This document shows positions 6,530-14,176 of a DNA stretch of 16,636 nucleotides, in pieces; position 1 is the first letter of the stretch, and the number at the start of each line of letters is the position of its first letter. The notes under the pieces were generated by a model. The model saw only the letters and a list, made by a program, of their open reading frames with translations, made no database searches and was not told where the DNA came from. The stretch covers positions 1 to 16,636 of the forward strand of contig CAKZOQ010000588.1 in NCBI GenBank assembly GCA_937136445.1, written 5' to 3'. The translations under genes were made by a program, and so were the position numbers. Origin of the DNA: an uncultured Gemmatimonadota bacterium. GTDB taxonomy: Bacteria > Gemmatimonadota > Gemmatimonadetes > Longimicrobiales > Gaopeijiaceae.

Positions 6530-7861
6530 ATGGATCGCCCGCCCCTCACCCAACGCCTCGCCTACCGCCTGGCCCAGGGTACCCTGCGAACCCTGACTCC
6601 GGTCCTCGCCCTGGGGTCCTCCAAATTCGCCCGGACGCTCGATGGCCGCCGGAGCGCCCATCGGGAACTCGCCGGGTGGGGTCGGAAGCAGCGGGATTCC
6701 GCCCGACCGCTGGCCTGGTTCCACGCCCCCTCCGTGGGTGAGGGCCTTCAGGCGCGCTCCGTGCTCGAAGCGCTGCGGGACCGGGTGGGAGACGATCTCC
6801 AATCGGTCTACACGCACTTCTCCCCTTCGGCGGAGGGGCTGGCCGGCTCCATGCCCACGGACATGGCGGCGTATCTGCCCTGGGACACGCCCGGCCCCGT
6901 CCGTCGGACGCTGGATGGCGTGTCCCCGGACGTCGTGGCCTTCACCAAGACGGAGGTCTGGCCCACCCTCGTCGCCGAGGCGGATCGCCGGGGGATCCCG
7001 GTGGCGCTGGTGGCGGCCACCGTACCCCCGGGTGCGGGGCGGTTGAAGCCCGGGGCGCGGCGCTTCCTCGGCCCCACCTGGTCGCGCCTGAGCCTCGCGG
7101 CGGCCATCGCGGAGGAGGATGCGGCGCGGCTCCGGGAGCTGGGGGTGCCGGAGGAGGCGGTGGTGGTCACCGGCGACCCGGGCATCGACTCGGCGGCGCG
7201 ACGGGCCCGGGCGGCGGATCCCGCCGAGCCCTGGCTGGCGCCCTTCCACGCCGACCCCCGGCCCACCCTCGTGGCGGGCTCCACCTGGCCCGCGGACGAA
7301 GCGGTTCTTTTGCCGGCCCTGAGCCGGGTCCGAGAGGAGGTGGAGGACCTGCGACTGGTGGTGGCGCCCCACGAGCCCACCCACGAGGCGGTGGAAGCGC
7401 TGCTGGACGAGTTGCGGGACCGGGGCTGGCGGAGCGAGGTCCTCGGCGCGGTGGAGGACTCCGGAGCCGGGGGGATCGACGCCATCGTGGTGGACCGCGT
7501 GGGCGTCCTGGCCCACCTCTACACCGTGGGGATGGTGGCCTACGTGGGAGGCGGCTTCGGGGAGGACGGCCTGCATTCGGTGCTGGAGCCCGCAGCGGCG
7601 GGGCTGCCGGTGGTGTTCGGGCCCCGGCATGCCAACGCACGGGCCGCCGGGGAGCTCGCCGAGTCCGGGGGAGGGGCGGCGGTGGAGGACGTCGCCGGCC
7701 TGGCACGTCGCCTGCAGGAGTGGGTGGTGGAGGGAGAGGCCCGAGACTACGCCGCACACCGGGCCTTGGACTATATTCACCGGCACCTGGGAGCCTCGTC
7801 TCGCACCGCCCTCCTTCTGGAGGAGCTCATCCGCCGCCGCCGCGCCGCCCGAGGGTCATGA
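6530..7861 (+). CDS. waaA: 3-deoxy-D-manno-octulosonic-acid (Kdo) transferase
   Basis: Glycosyltransferase family 30 enzyme (KdtA/WaaA) that moves Kdo from CMP-Kdo to lipid A precursor at the cytoplasmic face of the inner membrane. The protein is 443 residues, near the usual 420-440. Seen in order: a weakly hydrophobic N-terminus; HAPSVGE (65-71), equivalent to the family HAxSxGE block whose Glu (Glu71) is the catalytic base; KTEVWPTLVAEADRRGIPVALV, the typical TExWP block; VTGDPGID; and near the C-terminus GGGFGEDGLHSVLEPAAAG with VVFGPRHAN, which replaces the usual GGHNPLEPA and is somewhat diverged. The ATG at 6530 fits the family N-terminus; no Shine-Dalgarno precedes it. The stop overlaps the rhodanese start (ATGA). 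A related KdtA-like transferase with another acceptor is possible. It supports a lipid A-containing outer membrane. Confidence 0.88.
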   Translation: MDRPPLTQRLAYRLAQGTLRTLTPVLALGSSKFARTLDGRRSAHRELAGWGRKQRDSARPLAWFHAPSVGEGLQARSVLEALRDRVGDDLQSVYTHFSPSAEGLAGSMPTDMAAYLPWDTPGPVRRTLDGVSPDVVAFTKTEVWPTLVAEADRRGIPVALVAATVPPGAGRLKPGARRFLGPTWSRLSLAAAIAEEDAARLRELGVPEEAVVVTGDPGIDSAARRARAADPAEPWLAPFHADPRPTLVAGSTWPADEAVLLPALSRVREEVEDLRLVVAPHEPTHEAVEALLDELRDRGWRSEVLGAVEDSGAGGIDAIVVDRVGVLAHLYTVGMVAYVGGGFGEDGLHSVLEPAAAGLPVVFGPRHANARAAGELAESGGGAAVEDVAGLARRLQEWVVEGEARDYAAHRALDYIHRHLGASSRTALLLEELIRRRRAARGS

Positions 7862-8199
7862 ACCAGCCGTCCGACGTCCCCGAGATCACCCCCACTGAGC
7901 TCCAGAAACGCCTGGAATCCGGGGATGAACCCCTTCTGGTGGACGTGCGGGAGGCCTGGGAACGGAAGGTGGCGGACCTGCCGGAACACGGGCAGATGCG
8001 GATCCCCCAGGGCGATTTCATGGCCCGCCAGGATGAGGTGGCCCGGGACCGGGACGTGGTCCTCTACTGCCGCTCGGGCTCCCGGAGCGAATGGGCCGCG
8101 CGGATCCTCCTGCACTATGGGCACGAGCGGGTCTGGAACCTGAAGGGTGGGGTCCTGGGATGGCGGGAGGAGGTCGACCCGTCGCTGGAGGCCTATTGA
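7858..8199 (+). CDS. Single-domain rhodanese-like sulfurtransferase
   Basis: A 113-residue cytosolic protein consisting of one rhodanese fold. Key features are LLVDVREAWE (26-35), the early strand and Asp-Val-Arg motif, then the active-site loop CRSGSR with Cys71 and Arg76, and NLKGGVLGWREEVD (94-107), the usual C-terminal signature. Such proteins carry a persulfide on the loop cysteine and transfer sulfur to an acceptor; the donor and acceptor here are unknown. The ATG overlaps the kdtA stop by four bases, with GAGGG just upstream, so it is likely translated by coupling. Its stop overlaps the TTG start of the next gene. No signal peptide is present. The catalytic loop is intact, so this is not a degenerate copy. 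Confidence 0.92.
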   Translation: MNQPSDVPEITPTELQKRLESGDEPLLVDVREAWERKVADLPEHGQMRIPQGDFMARQDEVARDRDVVLYCRSGSRSEWAARILLHYGHERVWNLKGGVLGWREEVDPSLEAY

Positions 8200-9710
8200 T
8201 CCCCGCGCGCCAGGGCCTTCGGCGCGCCGGACTTCTTCTCCTCACCCTTGTGTGGGGGGCGGTGGCGTGCGAGGCCGGCCCCTCGGTCTTCGACGACGCT
8301 CCGGAGCCGGCGGAGGACGCGGCGTTGGAGGTCCCGGACACCGGGGCGCTGGTGGTGGAGCCGCCTCGGGCGCCGGCGGTGGAGGAGGGCGACTCTGACG
8401 TGGACCCGTCGAGAGATCGACTCCCTCCCCCCCCGGGTGAAGTCTCGGCGGCTCGGGGCGGCGAAGCCATGGACCGGTCCGCCTCCGGGGACCTCGCCCC
8501 CGACTCCTCCCAGAGCCCCCTCCCCGACTCGGTGGAGCTGCGGTTCGAGCGCCCGGAGCATGTTCGCGGCCTCTATCTGAACGCCTGGGCCTCGGGCTCC
8601 ACGCGCCGGGTGGACGCTCTCCTGGAGCTCGCCGCCGAAACGGAGATCAATACCTTCGTCCTGGACATCAAAGACGCCACCGGGTACCTGAGCCACCGGT
8701 CCGACGTGCCGCTGGCGCAGGAGATCGGGGCCAACGACGAACGCCGCATCCGGGACCTTCGCGGCCTCCTGGAAAAGCTCCACGCCGCCGACATCTACCC
8801 CGTCGCCCGCATCGTCATCGTGAAGGATCCGCTGCTGGCCGCCGCCCATCCGGAGCGGGCGGTGCAGGATACCGCCGGCGGGCCCTGGGTGGACGGAAAG
8901 GGCACCATCTGGCTGAATCCCTACGACACGGCCGTGTGGGACTACCACGTGGACATCGCCCGGGAGGTCGTGGGCATGGGCTTCCCGGAGATCCAGTGGG
9001 ACTACGTGCGCTTCCCCGACGCCCCGAAATCACAGCTTGCGCGGGCCCACTTCCCGGGCGCCGAGGGCCGCACCAGGGCCCAGGCCATCCGCGAGCTCCT
9101 CGCCTACACCCGGCAGGAGCTGGGCGACGGGGTGGAGATCACCGCCGACGTCTTCGGAGTCACCACTTCCGCCTCGGCGGACGTGGGCATCGGGCAGGTC
9201 TGGGAGGAGTTCATCGACGTGGTGGACGTGGCCCTTCCCATGGTCTATCCCTCGCACTACTGGCGAGGGAGCTTCGGGCTGGACGTGCCCAATGCCTACC
9301 CCTACGAGGTCGTGAAGGCGGCGCTGGACGATGCCGTGCGCCGCTCTGGAGAGGTGGAGGGCGCCGGCGGAACCCGGCCCTGGCTCCAGGATTTCACGCT
9401 GGGTGAGCCCACCTACGGCGCACCCGAGGTCCGAGCCCAGATCCAGGCCACGTACGACGCCGGCCTCACCGAGTGGATCCTCTGGAACCCCGGCAGCCGG
9501 TACACGCCGGACGCCCTGCAGCCCGCCGGGGGCTGGACCCGGGAACCCCGCATCCGGGTGGCCGATCAGGTGGTGCCCGTCTCCACGCGGTGGGAGGCCC
9601 TGGAGGCCGCCGTCGCCGAGGAGGAGACGCAGAGCGAGGCCGACTCCGACCGATCCGCCGCCGACGCCGAATCCAACGACCCGCCCGGCCGTGAGCCGGG
9701 ATCCCCCTGA
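8196..9710 (+). CDS. DUF4015 (PF13200-type) glycoside-hydrolase-like lipoprotein, probable TTG start
   Basis: Predicted exported 504-residue protein with a TIM-barrel glycosidase-like domain. The TTG at 8196 is chosen because GGAGG (8187-8191) lies 4 bases upstream, because TTGA overlaps the rhodanese stop, and because it yields a compact signal MIPARQGLRR plus a hydrophobic core ending AVA-Cys25, a plausible lipobox. An in-frame ATG at 8160 would give a longer, less signal-like N-terminus. Residues 26-115 are an acidic, Pro-rich linker. The conserved domain spans about 122-455, with NTFVLDIKDATGYL (152-165), DIYPVARIVIVKDP (199-212), WLNPYD (239-244) and EIQWDYVRFPD (265-275), all typical of this family. 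An acidic tail follows. The substrate is unknown; a cell-envelope polysaccharide is a guess from the kdtA neighbourhood. A run of eight C at 8427-8434 codes the linker prolines. Confidence 0.87.
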   Translation: MIPARQGLRRAGLLLLTLVWGAVACEAGPSVFDDAPEPAEDAALEVPDTGALVVEPPRAPAVEEGDSDVDPSRDRLPPPPGEVSAARGGEAMDRSASGDLAPDSSQSPLPDSVELRFERPEHVRGLYLNAWASGSTRRVDALLELAAETEINTFVLDIKDATGYLSHRSDVPLAQEIGANDERRIRDLRGLLEKLHAADIYPVARIVIVKDPLLAAAHPERAVQDTAGGPWVDGKGTIWLNPYDTAVWDYHVDIAREVVGMGFPEIQWDYVRFPDAPKSQLARAHFPGAEGRTRAQAIRELLAYTRQELGDGVEITADVFGVTTSASADVGIGQVWEEFIDVVDVALPMVYPSHYWRGSFGLDVPNAYPYEVVKAALDDAVRRSGEVEGAGGTRPWLQDFTLGEPTYGAPEVRAQIQATYDAGLTEWILWNPGSRYTPDALQPAGGWTREPRIRVADQVVPVSTRWEALEAAVAEEETQSEADSDRSAADAESNDPPGREPGSP

Positions 9711-9726
9711 CGTAGAGAGAGGACCC

Positions 9727-9990
9727 ATGTCCGACCGATCGGAGAAAATGAAGGAGCTGCTGGAGCGGCTCGAAGAGGAGCGGGACGAGCTCAAGTTGAA
9801 GGCCGGCCTGGCCAAGCTGGAGGCTCGTGAGGAGTGGCAGGAGCTGCAGGAGAAGCTCCAGAAGCTCCGGGGACGAATGAAGGTCCTGGGCGACGAGGCC
9901 CGGGATGCCGGCGGGGACGTCGGCACAGCGATGGACATGCTGGCCGAGGAGGTGAAGGAGGGACTCAGCCGGCTCCGGAAGCTCCTCTAG
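9727..9990 (+). CDS. Small coiled-coil protein of unknown function
   Basis: An 87-residue protein that is almost entirely charged helix. Residues 3-58 are rich in Glu, Lys, Leu and Arg with heptad-like spacing (KMKELLERLEEERDELK, then EWQELQEKLQKLRGRMK), a likely coiled coil. After a short Gly/Asp break (about 59-66) comes a second amphipathic helix ending RLRKLL. There is no signal peptide or membrane segment, so it is probably cytosolic or bound to a partner. GAGAGGA lies just before the ATG at 9727, and the gene starts 16 bases after the DUF4015 stop, so it belongs to the same operon. Similar small coiled-coil proteins occur as unnamed conserved proteins in other bacteria, as far as I recall. 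No function is assigned. Confidence 0.8.
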   Translation: MSDRSEKMKELLERLEEERDELKLKAGLAKLEAREEWQELQEKLQKLRGRMKVLGDEARDAGGDVGTAMDMLAEEVKEGLSRLRKLL

Positions 9991-10033
9991 CCGGACCCGA
10001 CCCAGAGAGATCCCGCCCGTCCCTCCCGGCCCC

Positions 10034-11593
10034 CTAGCTGATGGGCACCCGGACCCGGATCTGGTGGGTCAGAATCCGCGCGTCCTGGAGGGTCAGCGGT
10101 CCGCTGGGGGCCACGATGAAGTCGCCTCCGGCGGCCTCCAGCCCCGGAGAGGCCACCAGGTCGCGGGTGACACCGGGCTGTCCCGTCCCGGTGGTGAGCC
10201 GGCCGGCGTAGGCGACCTCCAGCTCGCTCACCCGCCAGGAGAGGCCCACCGTCGGTGTCCACTCCATCCAGGACTCCTCCTGGTCCCGGGTGGAGGGATC
10301 CACCAGGTCCGTCTGCCTGAGTTCGTATCCGTACGAGCGGAGTTCGACGCCGCCCTGCACTCCGAAGCGATCCCACCGCTGGCCCAGCCCCACCCGCAGG
10401 GTCGCATTGGTGAAGAAGAAGTCGTTCTCCAGCGTACGCTCGCCCTCCTCGAAGACCCGACCGTCGGGGCCCACCTCGTCGCCCACGGCCTCCTGCCAGG
10501 TCTCGCTCCAGATGGGCTGGAGGTGGAGGTCCAGGCCGAAGGTGGTGCCGTCCACGGTGCGTCCGATGCCCACCCCCAGGTCGTAGGCCCAGGTGGTGCC
10601 CGGATCCCGTGGGATGTTCTGGATCTCGTAGTTGGGGATCTTGGGATGGGACTTCCGGTTGATGGTCCCGGCGAGCCCCAGCCGCCACCCCTCGGCCGTC
10701 AGGTCCCGGTCCCAGGCGGCATGGACGCCCCAGGTGCGGGTCTTGTCCTCGTTGACCTCGGTGCGGGTGACCCAGACGGGTCCGGGGAAGGGGCCGTCCG
10801 GCGGTGGGTCCGGAGGCCAGACCAGGTCGCTGAAGACGACGTCGTGGGTCATGTCCACCCGGTGGTGCACGAGGAGGAGCGCCAGGCGGTCCTCCTCTCC
10901 GTCCCGGAAGAACCCCAGGCGCAGGTCGGCGACGGAGCCGTCCTGCTCGATGCGCTGGGCTCCGGCGTACAGGAGGTCCACGCCGTCCATGGCGTCCAGC
11001 TCCGCCACCGAGCCGGCGAGCCCCACCGACCAGGGGCCCTCGCCGAGCTCCCGTCCCACGAAGGCCCGGGCGAAGAGGTTTCGCTCCGAGCGATCGGAGA
11101 GGCGGTTGCGGTCGGGGAAGGGTGGGGCGCCGGGGAACGGGTCCGTCCGGCTCCACAGGACGATGGTCCGCCCAGCGTCGTTGTCCACCTGCTGGAGGGC
11201 CACGGCGCCGCCGCCGAACCAGCGCTCGCCCCGGAGGAGGGTGGCCACCGGGAAGGTCCGACCGCTCCCACCGTCCTCGGAGATCCCGTAGATGGTCGGC
11301 GACGACAGGAGGGTGCTCCCCTCGAGACGCGCCCCGCGGGCGGGCTGGCTCCAGGGGTCGCCCAGGGTGTCGTCCACGGCCAGATGGACGCCGGCCATGC
11401 CCAGCGACTGGGCCGGCAGGAAGAGGAACTGGTCGCCGGAGGCCACCGGGACCGTCCGGAGGGAGATGAGCTGGGCCGAGAGGGGCACCGCGGCCACGGC
11501 CAGGAGGGCGACGACCCCGAGCGTCCCACGGGCGAGGGCGGACCTGTGCCTGCAGAGGGCGACCGTGGCGGGGTCGGACGAGGGTGCGGACAT
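10034..11593 (-). CDS. Predicted outer-membrane beta-barrel protein
   Basis: A 519-residue exported protein. The N-terminus has basic residues followed by the hydrophobic stretch GTLGVVALLAVAAVPLSAQ (23-41), with likely signal-peptidase cleavage after Ala40. The mature part is rich in alternating hydrophobic and polar strands with many Gly, Trp and Tyr, for example WSVGLAGSVAELD, WRLGLAGTINRKS, YDLGVGIGRTVDG, FGLDLHLQPIW and LRVGLGQRWDRFG, as expected of a transmembrane beta-barrel. The opening with FLPAQSLGMAGVHLAVDDT resembles PorV/FadL-like barrels, but no specific family is certain. The C-terminus is RVRVPIS rather than the common terminal aromatic. The ATG at 11593 has AGGAG 5 bases upstream. 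It diverges from the SLC12-type transporter across 284 bases and converges with the coiled-coil gene over a 43-base gap without a clear hairpin. Transported substrate unknown. Confidence 0.8.
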   Translation of the reverse strand: MSAPSSDPATVALCRHRSALARGTLGVVALLAVAAVPLSAQLISLRTVPVASGDQFLFLPAQSLGMAGVHLAVDDTLGDPWSQPARGARLEGSTLLSSPTIYGISEDGGSGRTFPVATLLRGERWFGGGAVALQQVDNDAGRTIVLWSRTDPFPGAPPFPDRNRLSDRSERNLFARAFVGRELGEGPWSVGLAGSVAELDAMDGVDLLYAGAQRIEQDGSVADLRLGFFRDGEEDRLALLLVHHRVDMTHDVVFSDLVWPPDPPPDGPFPGPVWVTRTEVNEDKTRTWGVHAAWDRDLTAEGWRLGLAGTINRKSHPKIPNYEIQNIPRDPGTTWAYDLGVGIGRTVDGTTFGLDLHLQPIWSETWQEAVGDEVGPDGRVFEEGERTLENDFFFTNATLRVGLGQRWDRFGVQGGVELRSYGYELRQTDLVDPSTRDQEESWMEWTPTVGLSWRVSELEVAYAGRLTTGTGQPGVTRDLVASPGLEAAGGDFIVAPSGPLTLQDARILTHQIRVRVPIS

Positions 11594-11740
11594 GGGCGCT
11601 CCTGGGCAGAGGGGTACGGTTCGGACGGCGGCCCGGGCCGTGGTGCGGCATCCGGAGAACGAGCCGGGCGAGCCCTTCGTGACGGGTTCGACGTCCCCTC
11701 CGCACCGCTTCAGGTGTGTGCGAAGCCGGCGCTCGGGGCC

Positions 11741-11746
11741 TACCCT
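11741..11746 (+). promoter_or_regulatory. Possible -10 element before a leader ORF
   Basis: TACCCT is placed exactly six bases before an ATG at 11753, so a transcript from it would start at that ATG. No good -35 is seen. It lies in the divergent 284-base gap between the beta-barrel and transporter genes; the rest of this gap shows no other clear site apart from the transporter Shine-Dalgarno. Confidence 0.22.
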
Positions 11747-11752
11747 GTCTCC

Positions 11753-11860
11753 ATGACGCAGCTCGCCCGCTCTCTCCAGATCGCCCCCCCGGGCGCCCCC
11801 GTCGGTGCCGTCCCCCCCAGCGGGCCGGCTGCGACCCGCGGGTGCGGGTGCGCTCGGTAA
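11753..11860 (+). CDS. Possible 35-residue leader ORF upstream of the SLC12-type transporter
   Basis: An ATG-to-TAA reading frame of 35 codons whose stop abuts the Shine-Dalgarno GGAGAGGAG (11861-11869) of the transporter gene. It encodes a Pro- and Ala-rich peptide with two Pro-Pro pairs (APPGAPVGAVPPSGP) and ends CGCAR. The placement is what a translation-coupled leader peptide would show, and a possible -10 would make it leaderless. There is no other support; a chance ORF in GC-rich DNA is equally likely. Confidence 0.25.
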   Translation: MTQLARSLQIAPPGAPVGAVPPSGPAATRGCGCAR

Positions 11861-11869
11861 GGAGAGGAG
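11861..11869 (+). promoter_or_regulatory. Strong ribosome binding site of the SLC12-type transporter
   Basis: GGAGAGGAG ends 8 bases before the ATG at 11878 and decides that start against the longer in-frame ORF that opens at 11716. Confidence 0.75.
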
Positions 11870-11877
11870 CAGAGCGC

Positions 11878-14121
11878 ATGCCCCCCGGCCCGGACTCCAC
11901 CTCCGTCGACGCGCCAACCACCCTCCAGGAGCAGGTGGAGGAGCGGGACGAGGTCCGCCGCTACGGGACCTTCGGCGGGGTGTTCACGCCCACCCTGCTC
12001 ACCATCCTGGGCGTCATCATGTACCTGCGGCAGGGAAGCGTCGTGGGGAACGCGGGGCTGGGTGGTGCCTGGATCATCATCGGGATCGTCTGCGGGATCA
12101 TCGCCTGCACGGCGCTCTCCATGTCGTCCATCACCACCAACATCCGCATCGGGGCCGGGGGCGCCTACTCCATCATCTCCCAGTCGCTCGGGCTGGAAGT
12201 GGGGGGAAGCGTGGGGGTGCCTCTCTACCTGGCCCAGGCGCTGGCCGTCACGATGTACATCTTCGGCTTCCGCGAGGGTTGGCTCTTCGCCTTCCCCGGG
12301 CACCCGGCGCTCCTGGTGGACCTGGGTACCTACGCCGTGGTCCTGGGGATCGCGCTGGTGAGCGCGGGCTTCGCCTTCCGGATCCAGTACCTGATTCTGG
12401 CGGTGATCCTGGTCTCGCTGATCTCCGTCTTCGGGACCGTGTTCACCGGTGGTCTGACCGAGCAGCCGCAGATGTGGGGGGACTTCCCGGGCTTCCCGGA
12501 GACGGGCTTCCAAGGGACGGACATGTGGTTCCTTTTCGCCCTCTTCTTTCCGGCGGCGACGGGGATCATGGCCGGCGCCAACATGTCCGGGGAACTCAAG
12601 GATCCCCGTCGCTCCATCCCCGTCGGCACGCTGGCGGCGGTGGCGGTGGGGACGACGGTCTACCTGGCGCTGGCCTGGTGGCTGGCCCGGGCCGCGACCC
12701 CGGACGAGCTGGTCTCCAACTACACCATCATGATCGACCGGGCGCTCTGGGGTCCGGCGGTCCTGGCCGGCCTCCTGGGCGCCACCTTTTCCTCGGGGCT
12801 GGCCTCGCTGGTGGGGGCGCCACGGATCCTGCAGGCGCTGGCCGACAGCGGGACGCTTCCCGGTGCCGGATGGCTGGCGAAGCGTACGCCTTCCGGCGAG
12901 CCACGCAACGCCGTCCTCTTCACCGGGGTGGTGGTGCTCCTGGCCCTCCTCCTCCGGGACCTGAACACGGTCGCCCCGCTCATCACCATGTTCTTCCTCA
13001 TCACCTACGCCATGATCAATGTGGTGGTGTTCGTGGAGCAGAGCCTGGGGCTCATCAGCTTCCGACCGCTCTTCCGCATCCCGCGGTTCGTCTCCTTCGT
13101 GGGGGCCGCCGGCTGCCTCCTCGCCATGTTCATCATCGAACCGGTCTTCGGGCTCGCGGCGGTGGGGTGCGTGGTGGGGTTCTACGTCCTGCTCCTCCGT
13201 CGGCACATCCAGGCGCCGGGTGGGGACGTGCGCAGCGGGCTCTTCGTGGCGCTGGCCGAGTGGGCGGCCCAGAAGGTCACGGCACTCCCGCCCTCGCCGG
13301 AGCGCTCCTGGAAGCCGAGCATCCTGGTGCCGGTGGAGCGCATGACCCAGCTCCGGGGCGGCTTTCCGCTGCTGGAGGATCTGACCTCGCTGGGGGGCTC
13401 CATCAAGCTCCTGGGGCTGGAGGGACGGCAGGCGGACGCCGAGCTGCGGCGAGAGCTCCCTGGTTTCGCGCGGGCCTTCCGAAAGCGTGGGATCTTCGCC
13501 CAGACCACCTTCATCGAGGAGGCCGAGCCGGGGCAGGGACTCATCGCCGCCATGCAGGCGCTGGACGGCGCCTTCTTTCGACCCAACTGCGTCTTCACAC
13601 GACTTCCGGTGGAGGCGGATCCCAGGGCGGAGGAGGAGATCCGGCACATGGTGGACCGGGCCCGACGGCTCCAGACGGGGGTCCTGCTCTTCGCCGACCA
13701 TCCCGAGGCCGGGCTCGGACGGCGTCAGTCCGTGAATGTCTGGGTGAGGGACCAGGGCCCCGACTGGGAGATCAGCATGCGCCTGGGGAACATGGACATG
13801 TCTCTCCTCATCGGGCACATCCTCCGGGAGGCATGGCGGGGGGATCTCCGGATCGTATGCATCGTCGAGAAGGAGGAGGAACGGGGGGCGGCGCGCGAGT
13901 TCGTGGCCCGGGTCACCGACCTGGCCCGCCTCCCCCGGGTGGAGACCGTCATCCGGGCCGGGGGGCTGCAGGAGCAGGTGCCCCGGGTTCCCACCGCCGA
14001 CCTCGACATCTTCGGCATGTCCGGGGATCCCGACTTCGATTTCGCCCGCCACGTCCTCGCCACGACCGCCTCCTCCTGCCTCTTCGTGCGGGATTCGGGA
14101 GAGGAGAACGTCCTGGCCTGA
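11878..14121 (+). CDS. SLC12-family cation-chloride cotransporter homologue
   Basis: A 747-residue inner-membrane transporter of the APC superfamily: about 12 membrane segments up to residue 441, then a roughly 300-residue cytosolic domain. The start YGTFGGVFTPTLLTILGVIMYLRQG is typical of bacterial SLC12-like proteins. Blocks shared with animal Na-K-Cl carriers are visible: MYIFGF in segment 3, where Tyr127 matches the K+-coordinating tyrosine; FFPAATGIMAGANMSGELKDP in segment 6, with Pro225 and Thr228; and ATFSSGLASLVGAPRILQAL in segment 8, where Ser305-Ser306 match the serine pair at the Na+ site of Na-coupled members. KCC-type carriers have Gly-Ala there. The segment 1 Trp and Asn of NKCC are replaced (LTILG). 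The cytosolic part, with WKPSILVPVERM and SIKLLGLEG, resembles the SLC12 C-terminal regulatory domain. Ion choice is inference; an amino-acid permease role is less likely. It lies opposite a beta-barrel gene and stands alone in its transcript. Confidence 0.88.
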   Translation: MPPGPDSTSVDAPTTLQEQVEERDEVRRYGTFGGVFTPTLLTILGVIMYLRQGSVVGNAGLGGAWIIIGIVCGIIACTALSMSSITTNIRIGAGGAYSIISQSLGLEVGGSVGVPLYLAQALAVTMYIFGFREGWLFAFPGHPALLVDLGTYAVVLGIALVSAGFAFRIQYLILAVILVSLISVFGTVFTGGLTEQPQMWGDFPGFPETGFQGTDMWFLFALFFPAATGIMAGANMSGELKDPRRSIPVGTLAAVAVGTTVYLALAWWLARAATPDELVSNYTIMIDRALWGPAVLAGLLGATFSSGLASLVGAPRILQALADSGTLPGAGWLAKRTPSGEPRNAVLFTGVVVLLALLLRDLNTVAPLITMFFLITYAMINVVVFVEQSLGLISFRPLFRIPRFVSFVGAAGCLLAMFIIEPVFGLAAVGCVVGFYVLLLRRHIQAPGGDVRSGLFVALAEWAAQKVTALPPSPERSWKPSILVPVERMTQLRGGFPLLEDLTSLGGSIKLLGLEGRQADAELRRELPGFARAFRKRGIFAQTTFIEEAEPGQGLIAAMQALDGAFFRPNCVFTRLPVEADPRAEEEIRHMVDRARRLQTGVLLFADHPEAGLGRRQSVNVWVRDQGPDWEISMRLGNMDMSLLIGHILREAWRGDLRIVCIVEKEEERGAAREFVARVTDLARLPRVETVIRAGGLQEQVPRVPTADLDIFGMSGDPDFDFARHVLATTASSCLFVRDSGEENVLA

Positions 14122-14138
14122 GGAGCTGCCGGCTCCTC
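14120..14138. terminator. Hairpin at the convergent gene junction
   Basis: GAGGAGC (14120-14126) and GCTCCTC (14132-14138) form a perfect 7-base stem with a 5-base loop, beginning on the last bases of the transporter stop codon. It sits in the 55-base gap between two convergent genes and may end transcription from both sides. There is no T-tract, so intrinsic termination is uncertain. Confidence 0.45.
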
Positions 14139-14176
14139 CGGCCCTCGGCGGCTACCAACGCTCCGGCGCCACCACC

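Noticed and set aside
6236..7786. Upstream extension of the aminopeptidase frame over kdtA to 907 codons
   Set aside because: The extension is antisense to kdtA and has no signal or domain; the ATGA-coupled start at 6235 with a lipoprotein signal is far better.
9991..10033. Terminator between the coiled-coil and beta-barrel genes
   Set aside because: No stem of useful length or T-tract was found in the 43-base gap.
9987..11921. Second long minus-strand frame (644 codons) across the beta-barrel gene
   Set aside because: It shares the region with a frame that has a signal peptide, Shine-Dalgarno and beta-strand pattern; this one is Arg/Gly/Pro-rich without features.
11740..14052. Minus-strand frame of 770 codons opposite the SLC12-type transporter
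   Set aside because: Antisense to a clear multi-domain transporter; His/Asp/Pro-rich composition typical of shadow frames.
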